Assembly: GCA_030867875.1 (NCBI GenBank)
Contig: JAOWCC010000064.1
Span: 38,152,802 to 38,216,801 of the forward strand
Direction: 5' to 3'
DNA: 64,000 nt
Source: Actinernus sp. WN-2022
Lineage: Eukaryota > Cnidaria > Anthozoa > Actiniaria > Actinernidae
A program made the position numbers and the translations under genes. Below are positions 12,501 to 20,109 of this stretch, piece by piece; the first letter of the stretch is position 1; every line of letters begins with the position of its first letter. The notes below the pieces were generated by a model that was given only the letters and a program-made list of their open reading frames with translations, ran no database searches and was not told the DNA's origin.

Positions 12501-15450
12501 AAAATAACAATAGCTGGACTAAATGGGATAGGTCTGACAGAATAGATAGGTTTTAAGATTACTTTTAAATGACATTAGATTGGTCTCAAGTCTCAAGTTT
12601 CCAGGTAATCCATTCCATAGTTTTGGAGCGCAAACAGAGAAAGCTCTGTCACCATAAGTTTTTGAACTCGACCAGGGAACTCTCAGAAAGCAATGAGAGG
12701 ACGATCTTAATTATCGTGTGGGAACATATCTCACAAGTAAGTCAGTAATATACTTAGGCGCTAGCCCATTGAGTGCTTTGAACGACAGTAACAAAATCTT
12801 AAAGACAATACGTTGAGTAACAGGTAGCCAGTGAAGTTCACAGGACCATTGAAGAACTCATTGTTTACCTGTTTACCTCTTTTCAGAATGGTTAGGGTTG
12901 GTTTTAGGGCTTGGTTTAGGGTTTAATGTTATTATCTTAATACTCAGGGTGATAACAAAAAAGAAAAAGGAAGTAAAAAGCAGAAAAATAAAAACAAAAA
13001 AAGAAGAAAAAAAGAAGAAAAATTAACAAGGTTAAACTAGGTATTTTTTGGATTGACTTAATATTTTTTTACCTTTTGCTATATTTGGACTAGATTGTTG
13101 GGGACTGGGTACTAGTAGCATAAACATTGCTGCTGCAGTGAGCGAGCAAGGCAGCAGTTCTAATCTGTAAGCGGGTCCAAATCTTGATTTCTTTTTTTTA
13201 CCACAATGCATCACTTCTATTGTCTTTTTTTACCACTGCTTTGCACGTATCTGATCATCACGTGACATTACACGAGGTGGAATCTGCATTGTTGAGCTAA
13301 CTACATTCAATCTTTCTTTAATGCATTTCTGTGTATGCAATTCTTGTGTAACTGATGAATTTGTTGAAGAGTAGACGTGTAGGCGAACTCTTTCTAACTC
13401 TGTGTGAACTATCAGTTTCCAAAGAGTAAGATATCTCCTGTTATCAAGATGGTGAACACCAAATAATTGTCTTCTATTGGCTTCGATAAAGTCAAGCAGC
13501 CGGTTCAAAATACAATTAGCATTTACAATTACATTCTCAATTACAGTTGATTTCTGGTGTTTAAACTTCACTGGGGAGAACAGCAGTTTGTTGTGCCGGA
13601 AATCTTAAGATAATGTTGGGAAAATGGTAGGCTCAGGGAATTTACCGGGAAATCGTTGATATGTTGGGACAAAATGAAAATAAACCACAGCTCAAACAGG
13701 ATTCAGTCACACGATAGCCCCTAAACTACAAAATATATTAATCTAACACCTTGGCATTTTTATCACCCAGTAATCTATTTTTCCTGCCAAAGTGCTACTG
13801 TATAGTTCTCTTCTAATACACTTCTTTAACTGAGCGGAGCAGCATTAACTACCTGTTAGGTATACTAGTGTATAGTAAATAAGTACAGTTGGTAAGGCTT
13901 GGACCAAGAGATCCACTATGTAATTCAATATGGTAATTAGTATAGCTGATTAAAGCAATGTTGCACTGCATGTGTGGAGTGTAGGGAGAGGGGTAGGGGA
14001 AGGAAGTGATAAGGGAGGTGAGAGGCAGGAAAGAGAGGGGGAGAGTGAATTTATATTTAGTCTCCAAAATAAATTCCTAAAAAAATACCTAAAAAAAATA
14101 ACTAGATAGAGAAAAATTAACTAGTTAGAAAAAAATAACTGACAACAAAAAATAATTGCAACATATCTGTTAAATTATCTCAACAAACTACGATGGCCGC
14201 CGCAGTTCGCATTGCGGACCTATTTTTAACTCTCACCTGACAGAACAAAATCCAACTATTCAAAATGAACTTTGGTAAACACAAAATCGCGTTGCGCGCA
14301 ACTATGCACTCGTGTGATGTGTAGTGGTCCAGAGATTTTGAACTTTGTCATTAGGAGGAAACCAAAACAAACAGTAGGTTAGATTTCCATCAAGCTGATG
14401 GTTCGAGGCACAAATTATCCCACTTTATTCGGGCACAACAATGACAAATTCCTCAATTTTCTTTCTTTTCCTAATAAAATTTTAATGACCCCTCGCTTAC
14501 CTCCAACCATTAAATACACCTCGGTTGGAAAGGCGATTTTAGCCTGCATCAAGGACCTCGCGTGTCCAAAATGAAACAGATCGTAGATTCCATCAGCGTA
14601 AACTCGAATCGGTCTTTTAGCTGAAATAATCAAGAAGTCATAATGTCATATAGCTTGCTTGTGAAAGCTAAATTAGTGAAAACATTTTCTTTGTTTATAC
14701 ATATATCCACTGTGGCTAAAAAGTCGAACAACTACCCCAAATCAATGGTTGAACAGAGTTCAGTAGTCACCACATTAGTTCACTGAATGATTGTCTCATA
14801 CCTTTTCCGTTCTTCGCATCTTCTAGGGATATTGGTTCGTATTCTTCGCATTCTCCTCCATTTTCGTCGATACTCATATTTGGTTCATAAAATCGTGCAG
14901 GTTCCGCGAGCGCCTGTTGATATTTTAATTTAACCATTAAAACAAATCATGTGGCAATGTAATATAAAAAGGCTCAAAGGACACAACAACAGCATAGATA
15001 GCCAGAAAATGAGAGTTTAATGAATTAATGTATCTAATATACCCCTACAAATCATATGAAATTTAGGATCGAAATTTATGATGAACTGAACTGGAACTCG
15101 AAAATTCCAAAACAAAACACCAATAAAAGCTAGCTGTGTTTTGAAATGGAGGAATGCTGGATGTAGTTGGTTCAAACTGAGTAAGTTCTTCGGTTCTTTA
15201 TAGCATCGTCATCAAATAATACCTCCCACCAACAAGCATAGAGCTAGTCAGTGCCGGGCCTCAACTGCCTCAAAGTCAAGTTCTATATGCCAGTATGGCT
15301 CTACAATTACATATTGTTATTATTTCACAAGCTCACCAGACGACAAATTTTGCCCTTGGAACCGCCATCCTGCTCATTATTTGGGGATGAACTTCTTCTT
15401 TTACGTTTCCTCGGTGTGTTGTCTGTATTAGCTCCTTTTGGAGAGGACAT
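261..15450 (-). CDS. PCYT1: Choline-phosphate cytidylyltransferase (CCT), complete 7-exon gene
   Basis: CCT makes CDP-choline from CTP and phosphocholine, the rate-limiting step of the Kennedy pathway for phosphatidylcholine; animal CCT-alpha works in the nucleus and on membranes. Exons in transcript order: 15450-15337, 14913-14802, 14620-14501, 9438-9287, 7149-6928, 6390-6244, 578-261. All have AG/GT borders and their phases join without a stop, giving 394 aa (human CCT-alpha is 367). Visible in the product: N-terminal basic nuclear-localisation-type stretch PRKRKRR; catalytic domain about residues 77-235 with the HxGH motif HFGH (92-95) and the signature RTEGIST (200-206); amphipathic membrane-binding M region in 241-289; then an acidic, Ser/Lys-rich tail. 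The tail lacks the Ser-Pro repeats of the vertebrate enzyme. The 5-kb introns are full of mobile elements. Family assignment is very secure; whether it is the alpha or beta type cannot be said. Confidence 0.95.
907..930. repeat. Short sequence shared with 38921-38944
   Basis: A block of about 24 bases containing GGCCTGCCAGTTGAAAC is identical at both places while the flanks differ. It is probably a remnant of a dispersed repeat. Nothing else is recognised between 579 and 1140. Confidence 0.4.
1233..1449. mobile_element. MITE with ~50-bp inverted repeats, TA target
   Basis: Ends CAGCCGTTTGCAAAAATTCT and its reverse complement, flanked by TA on both sides, inside a (TA)n stretch; 217 bp. TA target and long TIR fit a Tc1/mariner-type non-autonomous element. 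It lies in PCYT1 intron 6. Confidence 0.75.
1460..1613. mobile_element. Near-perfect palindromic MITE, TA target
   Basis: Starts CAGTCAATGCCAAAAAGG and ends with its complement; arms of about 70 bp meet around 1535. It is flanked by TA and begins 11 bp after the previous element, so the two appear to have landed in the same TA run. Tc1/mariner-like by target. Confidence 0.78.
2181..2480. mobile_element. MITE with double inverted repeats
   Basis: Outer ends TTAGCCTGCAAA / TTTGCAGGCTAA and an inner inverted pair with TTTCATACTGAT and GGCCAGGA. The flanks ATAGCAATG and ATAGTAACA look like a decayed 9-bp target duplication. About 300 bp, in PCYT1 intron 6. Confidence 0.65.
3328..3461. mobile_element. 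Hairpin MITE, 134 bp
   Basis: Arms beginning GAAGGGTTGTGTGCAAAAAG and ending in the complement (CTTTTTGTACACAGCCCTTC); a CTCC...GGAG stem closes a loop of about 25 bp. Arms differ at only a few positions. Confidence 0.7.
3481..4065. mobile_element. Possible old hAT-like non-autonomous element
   Basis: Ends ACAGGATGTGA on the left and the complement of ACAGGATGCGA on the right, with CGCGTAATT motifs repeated just inside both ends. No clear target duplication and no coding sequence. Weak call. Confidence 0.35.
4544..4701. mobile_element. MITE ending GGTAATCAAAT
   Basis: Inverted ends GGTAATCAAATGG / complement of GGTAATCAAATAG, followed inside by matching GAAATTTGGGATA-type motifs. A degenerate extra end with the same motifs lies at about 4802-4868. 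Confidence 0.6.
5692..5818. mobile_element. MITE ending TTAGGCCCGA / TAAGGCCTGA
   Basis: About 127 bp with diverged inverted arms, both containing a GTCAAAC motif. The region 4870-5690 between this and the previous element is AT-rich and shows nothing else. Confidence 0.55.
6244..6390 (-). CDS. PCYT1: PCYT1 exon 6: amphipathic membrane-binding (M) region
   Basis: 49 codons from EKEVLVRNK to FGRDGHL, ending at a strong GTAAGC donor. [10 protein letters not shown] matches the last 11-residue repeat of the CCT M domain. The two earlier 11-mers of the vertebrate protein are not evident, so the lipid-sensing helix is shorter. The open frame runs on past the donor to 6163, but that tail is intronic. 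Confidence 0.9.
6556..6668. mobile_element. MITE of the GGGCCAATT...AAAACTTTTACAC family, copy 1
   Basis: Inverted ends with ACTTTTACACTTGTAA. The same family is present at 44640-44764 with better-preserved ends. It sits in PCYT1 intron 5. Confidence 0.55.
6683..6794. repeat. Inverted repeat with AGCCAGGGGGAGGTTCC ends
   Basis: The left end is mirrored by GGAACCTCCCC...CTGGCT on the right; about 110 bp. Probably another small MITE. Confidence 0.45.
6928..7149 (-). CDS. PCYT1: PCYT1 exon 5: RTEGIST signature
   Basis: 74 codons, [11 protein letters not shown] to ELNVGFMK, including [19 protein letters not shown], the second nucleotide-binding signature of the family. Both splice sites are in phase 0. 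Confidence 0.96.
7461..7766. mobile_element. Dispersed repeat, copy 1 of a family with copies at 58605-58885 and 56867-56906
   Basis: Begins near ATTAGTATTAACCAACTAG and ends GGTCTAATTGTTAA; over 80% alike along its length to 58605-58885. The 3' half contains repeated TAGCCCATTCGG-type words. No coding content. Confidence 0.6.
8250..8980 (+). mobile_element. 5'-truncated CR1/L2-like LINE, C-terminal ORF2 tail
   Basis: The open frame ending at 8766 encodes the post-RT tail of a non-LTR retrotransposon ORF2: [23 protein letters not shown], then the closing region with STLWNAL. The 3' end carries a (TTGA)n tail at 8947-8976, typical of CR1/L2 LINEs. Residues before about 8250 in the same frame look unrelated. 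The RT core is missing, so this is a dead copy in PCYT1 intron 4 (7150-9286), followed at 9001 by a G-run of about 19. Confidence 0.78.
9287..9438 (-). CDS. PCYT1: PCYT1 exon 4: catalytic domain
   Basis: 152 bp, encoding [15 protein letters not shown] through [18 protein letters not shown], near-invariant in CCTs. It is too small and split to look like a gene alone, but the phase joins exons 3 and 5 perfectly. Confidence 0.95.
9527..9720 (-). mobile_element. LINE tail fragment
   Basis: On the minus strand the short stretch [14 protein letters not shown] matches the conserved end of CR1-like ORF2 proteins. Only this motif and a (TAA)n-rich edge survive. Confidence 0.5.
10229..10990. other. 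PCYT1 intron 3 section with no recognisable feature
   Basis: Short open frames on both strands show no domain or codon pattern that I recognise. I see no inverted or tandem repeat of note. Confidence 0.5.
11001..11991. mobile_element. piggyBac-like non-autonomous element, TTAA target
   Basis: TTAA flanks both ends (10997-11000, 11992-11995). The ends CCCTTTGGCGACGGACC and CTCTTTGACGACGGACC (complement) are inverted repeats; a TTAA duplication plus CCCTTT-type ends is the piggyBac signature. The 991-bp inside has no transposase, so it depends on a partner in trans. Confidence 0.65.
12330..12850 (-). mobile_element. CR1/L2-like LINE 3' fragment
   Basis: On the minus strand: [20 protein letters not shown], then [12 protein letters not shown], then [18 protein letters not shown], the ordered C-terminal motifs of CR1-type ORF2. 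The 3' end is (TTA)n-like at 12337-12352. It is 5'-truncated. Confidence 0.75.
13230..13571 (-). other. Unrecognised open frame in PCYT1 intron 3
   Basis: 113 codons without a stop, mildly basic, with [20 protein letters not shown] in the middle. The composition is protein-like (not low complexity), yet I cannot place it in a family. It could be a fragment of a mobile-element protein or an exon of an unknown gene; chance is also possible at this length. Confidence 0.25.
14501..14620 (-). CDS. PCYT1: PCYT1 exon 3: HxGH catalytic motif
   Basis: Encodes [20 protein letters not shown] and onward. HFGH is the nucleotidyltransferase CTP-binding motif. The GTAAGC donor splits the Val codon of the conserved VGVCSDE, which exon 4 completes exactly. 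Confidence 0.95.
14802..14913 (-). CDS. PCYT1: PCYT1 exon 2: linker before the catalytic domain
   Basis: 37 codons plus one base. It is preceded by a pyrimidine-poor CAG acceptor and followed by GTATGAG. It ends in [14 protein letters not shown], which aligns with the segment just before the catalytic domain of animal CCTs. Confidence 0.85.
15337..15450 (-). CDS. PCYT1: PCYT1 exon 1: start codon and nuclear-localisation-type segment
   Basis: Codons 1-38, ending at a GTGAGC donor in phase 0. The start ATG (15448-15450) is the only reasonable one in the exon. The product begins [10 protein letters not shown] and holds PRKRKRR, as expected for a nuclear CCT. Confidence 0.88.
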
Positions 15451-15538
15451 TTTGCCGTGTATTCACCCAACTGAACCTTGTGATTTGTGACTCAGCACTC
15501 ATTCAGCACCAGTGCTTCTCGAATGAAACATCCGCGGT

Positions 15539-15563
15539 ACTTCCGGTTTTCCTTTATTTCCGG
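15539..15563 (-). promoter_or_regulatory. Two ETS-type motifs upstream of PCYT1
   Basis: ACTTCCGG (15539-15546) and ATTTCCGG (15556-15563), i.e. CCGGAAGT and CCGGAAAT on the gene strand, 90-110 bp before the start codon. Paired ETS sites without an obvious TATA box are typical of housekeeping promoters. Function is inferred from position and motif only. Confidence 0.45.
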
Positions 15564-15599
15564 TTATATACCTGGACCATGCAAAGAACAGTTTCTCGA

Positions 15600-15945
15600 C
15601 TGTCTTCTACGTATATATAGCCCATGGCCATCAAAGTTTTGACGTACCTGTCATGTAAAATAAAATTTAACTGAAAATGTAATGAAATTGTTGTTGTAAT
15701 CCCAAGCCAATGTCTAGTCTCCAGAACACAGGAAACCAGCCAGTCAAATCTCAAATATTTTGGTTCGTGCCTTTGGCCCTTGCAACATTTCTGCTTTTTT
15801 CCTGCATACACATGATGGTATTCTCTAAGTTCATGATCGGGCAGTGTACATCGCCATATGGCAGTTTTCAACAGCAATATGAAGAAATAGGGCAGATAAT
15901 GCATTGGTGTTCAGGAGCTTAGTTATATATGCTAATGCTGAGCTC
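15600..15945. other. Intergenic stretch upstream of PCYT1
   Basis: No exon, domain or repeat is recognised between the PCYT1 promoter and the ATTC microsatellite. Confidence 0.4.
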
Positions 15946-15949
15946 TTCT

Positions 15950-15981
15950 TCATTCATTCATTCATTCATTCATTCATTCAT
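15950..15981. repeat. (ATTC)n microsatellite
   Basis: About eight uninterrupted ATTC units next to the 3' flank of the Penelope-like element. Confidence 0.9.
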
Positions 15982-16040
15982 TAAGTAAACAAGTCCAAGG
16001 ACTACAGAAAAGCTGATCGAACAACGTATATATTGATAAT

Positions 16041-16083
16041 TCTACGATATTTCGGCTGGCCAAACCAGCCTTCTTCAGGTAGA
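16041..16083 (-). ncRNA. Hammerhead-ribozyme-like motif in the PLE 3' flank
   Basis: On the minus strand: UCUAC (stem I), CUGAAGA core (fits CUGANGA), one extra A, GGCUGG-UUUGG-CCAGCC (stem II hairpin), GAA, AUAUC, then GUAGA closing stem I. PLEs are known to carry minimal hammerheads with a very short stem III, which this resembles. The extra A between core and stem II departs from consensus, so activity is uncertain. Confidence 0.5.
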
Positions 16084-16195
16084 TCTTACAAATGAATATT
16101 TCACAATGGCAAGTATAAATATAAAGGTGATTACACAATCTAAGAGGAAAAAGGAAATGACGTAAGTAACTGATACGGGTCTACAAGATAACATA

Positions 16196-17176
16196 TTAAG
16201 TTTCATCACGTTTGTTCATGCCGAGAGGTTCGAGAGTTTTAGCTATGTCGATAAGATATGACTCTCTGGCTTTACGAATAGAGTCTCGCGAAGAATAAAT
16301 TATTTCTAAGGGGATAAGTTGCATGTCAGTATTAGAATGGTTAGGGCAAGAAAGGAAATGTTCAGAAACTGTGGTAGGTTTAGATTTAATATTAAATTTG
16401 TCAACTGCTCGTCTGTGTTCATTAAATCGGTCTTTGAGCCGTCGTTTAGTTTCACCGATGTATTGTAAGCGGCAGCGATTGCACTGTACCATGTATATAA
16501 CGTTACTGGTGTTACAAGTGATGTGTGACTTAATGAAACGGGTTTCCCCGGTGGAAGAAAAAGTGTAGCTAACGAGGCCATGATTAATGTAAGGACAAGT
16601 GGCACAGTTTTTTCCGCAGCGGAAAGAGCCAGATGGAAGAGCAGGTTTGTTAATCACATTACGTAGTTGTGATTTGACAAGTAGGTCACGAAGGTTAGGG
16701 CAACGGCGGTGAGCGACGAGAGGCAGGTTAACAAAAACGTCTTTACAACGATTAGAAGAAAACAGTATGTGAGAATGTTTACGAATCAGTGATGAAATGT
16801 CAGGTAGTGCTGGATTATATGTGATGACGAAAGGAATTCGGTTAGAATCTTGTGCATGTTTAGCCTGTAAAGCATCGTTACGAGAAATATTAGCAGCACG
16901 TTGTATTTGTAGATCGAGGAAAGAACGCTTATAACCTCGCTTTAAGAGGTGAGACTTTAATTCATTAGTGCGAAGTTTGAAGGTTTCGTCAGTGGAACAA
17001 ATGCGACGAATGCGGAGTGCTAAACTAAAAGGGATAGCTTTTTTAGTATGTAAAGGATGACAAGAAGTGTAGAGAAGGTGTTGGTGTTTATCAGTCGGTT
17101 TAGTGTAGAGATCAGTCTCGATGTTACCGTCTTTAAAGATGACTGTGACATCGAGAAAAGAGATGTCGGTGAAACT
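16196..17176 (-). pseudogene. Penelope-like RT tail plus GIY-YIG endonuclease, N-terminus lost
   Basis: Order on the minus strand: FTDISFLDVTVIFKDG (RT palm/thumb border), LYTKPTDKHQ and SCHPLHTKKAIPFSLALRIR (PLE thumb), GYKRSFLDLQIQRA, then a Cys-rich CGKNCATCPY segment, and the GIY-YIG domain with VIYMVQCNRCRLQYIGETKR and FNEHRRAV. PLE endonucleases use this domain to nick DNA and prime reverse transcription. The stop is at 16196-16198. The catalytic half of the RT (YADD region) is absent, so it cannot move alone. Confidence 0.85.
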
Positions 17177-17838
17177 GTAAGACTACGGAACAATGCAATA
17201 GGATGCACTAAAATACAATATGATGCACAAATTAATCAACAGTACAATTTCAAGTACCCTATCCAGGCGGGAAGGAGGGTGAGGTACTATACAAAGGTAA
17301 TGTTCATGGAAAATATCATAATTCTAGAAACATTAATAGTAAATTTAATAGATTTAATACGTGTATATGCATTCTTTCTTGCATATTCATTTCTTTATGG
17401 GGGAGGGGTCAAAAAGGTTTTGAGCGATTTTATAGGGGGGTCATCTAAGTTTTAATTTCTCTCAAGTCATAAATATATGATGACATCTCCAGTAGCCGAC
17501 CATCAATGCACACCTTGATTGAGGTAGGCGCGATATCTGCACAATATCGAATATCCGATATTATAGTATTGATAGTATCAGATATTAGATATTGATACTA
17601 TCGGATATTATCGGATATTATCAAGCGATATTATCAGATATCTATTAGATAAACGTCTCTCTGTCTTTTGCCGAGCGGGTTCGGATATTTAGCCTGATTT
17701 TCAGACGGTACGAGGTCGTCCGCTCACTTCCTCCCCCTCCCCGTCTGATGGACTTCATAGACTTTCGTGTTCCTGACGTCATAATGTCAACCAATCAGAG
17801 CGAACTTTACACTTTTGGCAAAGTCTGGAATTTAAGGA

Positions 17839-18033
17839 ATGTGCTCGCATATTTTTCTGAATGGCGTTGGAGAAGAACTTGAGCATTGTGTCGACCGATT
17901 TTGTAAAGTTTTCAGGATTTCGAAGCTATATCCAGAGCAGAAGAAATCATTGGAATCGTTCATTCATCGAAACGATGTGTTTGTGAATCTACGTACGGGC
18001 TTTGGTAAATCACTAATCTTCCTCCGCTTATAA
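17839..18033 (+). pseudogene. RecQ-like helicase N-terminal fragment
   Basis: Encodes LYPEQKKSLESFIHRNDVF followed by TGFGKSLIF. This is the layout of the RecQ-family motif 0 (F/Y-x-x-Q) and Walker A (TG-x-GKS) at the usual 20-25 residue spacing. The frame stops nine residues later. The remaining helicase motifs are absent from the window, so this is a broken or captured piece. Confidence 0.6.
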
Positions 18034-18224
18034 ATCTCGTGCATTCAATAGATCTCAAACATTCTCCTAGGTTTTTGGCTTTTAGAAGACCAAATCTTTC
18101 ATGGAATATTATGATTTTTCTGCAGGAGTGAACACACATACCGAGTATGTTATGGAAAACGTTTCATGGCACTTGGGAGACTATTTGTGTTTTCAGAATT
18201 ATGAACACACTTCCGTAAGTTCAT

Positions 18225-19559
18225 CCCGGTGTCACAGCGATTTCGCCCCCCCAGTGAATTCGCCCCCCCGGGGCGAAATCGCTAGTGAATTCGCCCCCCC
18301 GGGGCGAGATCGCTAGTGAATTCGCCCTCCCCGGGGCGAGATCGCTAGTGAATTCGCCCCCCTTCAGTGAATTCGCCGGCGAAATCGCTAGTGAATTGTA
18401 CTCGTAATTCTTATTGAAAACGCCCCGCCTCGGAAAATAGAGGCAGTAGATGTCAACGCACTGAATAAAAAGTTTTTTTTAAAATAAATCTAAAGTATTT
18501 TTTAATAAAATGAAGTGTAAGACCCCTACTACTACTGACTACAAAACTACGCGAGTCGGTAACACTCCTTTTCTTCGGAAAGTCATTTCAAATTCTTCCC
18601 GGATTTGAATTAATTGTACTGCTAGAGCTGTACTGCAAAACTTACCGCCGTTTTATCTTCTCATTAGTCAATAAGCTGTTTATCCAGAAAGGTTTTCCTA
18701 GTTAGAACTGATCTAATTACCGAATTAACAAGCGCCGTTAGCTCAATTGAAATAGAACAAAGCACGCGAGTCGGTAACGCTCCTTCAAAGTTCTTTCGAA
18801 ATAGATGGATCGACGCGAGCATTAACGGGTTATCAAAATCTTACATAGCATGATAATTACAACAACTTCATTATGGTTTTCATGCATGAAAAAATCATCA
18901 GACTATTTGGGAGTTGTTTCCAAACATGTATGAGTTCCACTCGCTACAAGCTAAAGTATGTTTTAAAACTTCCCGCCGTTTTAGATCCTGATTAGTTCAT
19001 TGCTGCTTGTTTATTCAGGACGTTTTCACGCGAGTCGGTAACACTTCCTTTATTCGGCAAAGTCCGTTTCAAAGTAGGCGGATTTACGGGTTGTCAAAAC
19101 CTTTAAGTGTCCACAATAATTACATCATCTACATGTTGGCTTCAGGCAAGAAATACTAACAACTAATCGTTCGAAGATTGACGAAGATTGCAGAATCCCT
19201 TGTCGAGTTTCTTGTTGCACTGCTCGCGCGAATGAAAATTGCAGCGTTTACCGTAGCTTTACGTTTACCGTAACGAATTTTGTCGAAGGAAAGTGAAGCG
19301 TGAATTTTAAAATAAAATTGAATTACATGCCTTTATACACATTACTGATAGCTTTTTGCCGTACTATTCTCCACGTCCAATAACATTACAGTAGTCGATA
19401 ATAAGGAAAACATGTATTCATAACCTTTTAAAAGGTTGAAGGGGGGGGGGGGGGGGGCGAAATCGCTAGAGGGGGGCGAGAAAGGGGGGGCGAATTCACT
19501 AGCGATTTCGCCCCCCGGGGGGCGAATTCACGGGGGGGCGAAATCGCTGGTACACCGGG
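18225..19559. mobile_element. Nested element with GC-rich inverted ends, 5-bp duplication TTCAT
   Basis: Ends CCCGGTGTCACAGCGATTTC (left) and the complement of CCCGGTGTACCAGCGATTTC (right), directly flanked by TTCAT at 18220-18224 and 19560-19564. Inside the ends, units built from GCGAAATCGCTAGTGAATTC and runs of C or G repeat several times. The middle has three diverged units containing GCGAGTCGGTAAC (18552, 18767, 19028). No coding content. Superfamily unknown. Confidence 0.75.
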
Positions 19560-20109
19560 TTCATGTAGGGCAAATATGGCATATAAACTTTGCACAAAAA
19601 GTCCGGTTAAAACAATCTCTGATACCCAAAAACCTACACTAGGACAACTTTACGGTCTTGTGTGACTAATCGGCATACATATCAAGCTTCAAAACGTTTT
19701 AAAAATAAAAGTAAAAGCGTAAAATTTCTAAGATTACAGTAACAAACGTTACGGCATAGAATCGACTATACATTTTCATACACTGTCCTGCAAATACTGC
19801 ACGCAAACTTCCGTTTAAAAAGTTCCTGCTCTCCAAAGAACCACAGCAGCTCAAACAGGATACCATTCTGAAAAACGAGAGAAGCTTGAAGCTGTAGAAT
19901 GTATTTTCCAGTGCATGAAGGCTGATAGTTCCAACAGTAAAAGCCGCTACTGCACGACTGTTCTACACTTCACGCTTCAATTCTTACGCGTGTTCGTTAT
20001 TGGCTTATTGTAAAAACAAAGGTTGATGACGTCAGGAACATGAAAGTCTATGAAGTCCATCAGACGGGGAGGGGGAGCCGAGTGAGCGGACGACCTCGTA
20101 CCGTCTGAA

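Larger units (their letters stand above)
16020..17176 (-). mobile_element. Penelope-like retroelement (GIY-YIG type), 5'-truncated
   Basis: Contains the end of the reverse-transcriptase region, the linker and the GIY-YIG endonuclease of a Penelope-like element (PLE), on the minus strand. The frame is uninterrupted for about 325 codons, which suggests a fairly recent insertion. The 5' edge is near 17176, where the protein similarity stops just before an in-frame TAG. The 3' flank holds a hammerhead-like motif at 16041-16083. Confidence 0.85.

Noticed and set aside
15251..15620. Plus-strand open frames opposite PCYT1 exon 1
   Set aside because: Shadow frames of exon 1 and the promoter; no domain or splice support.
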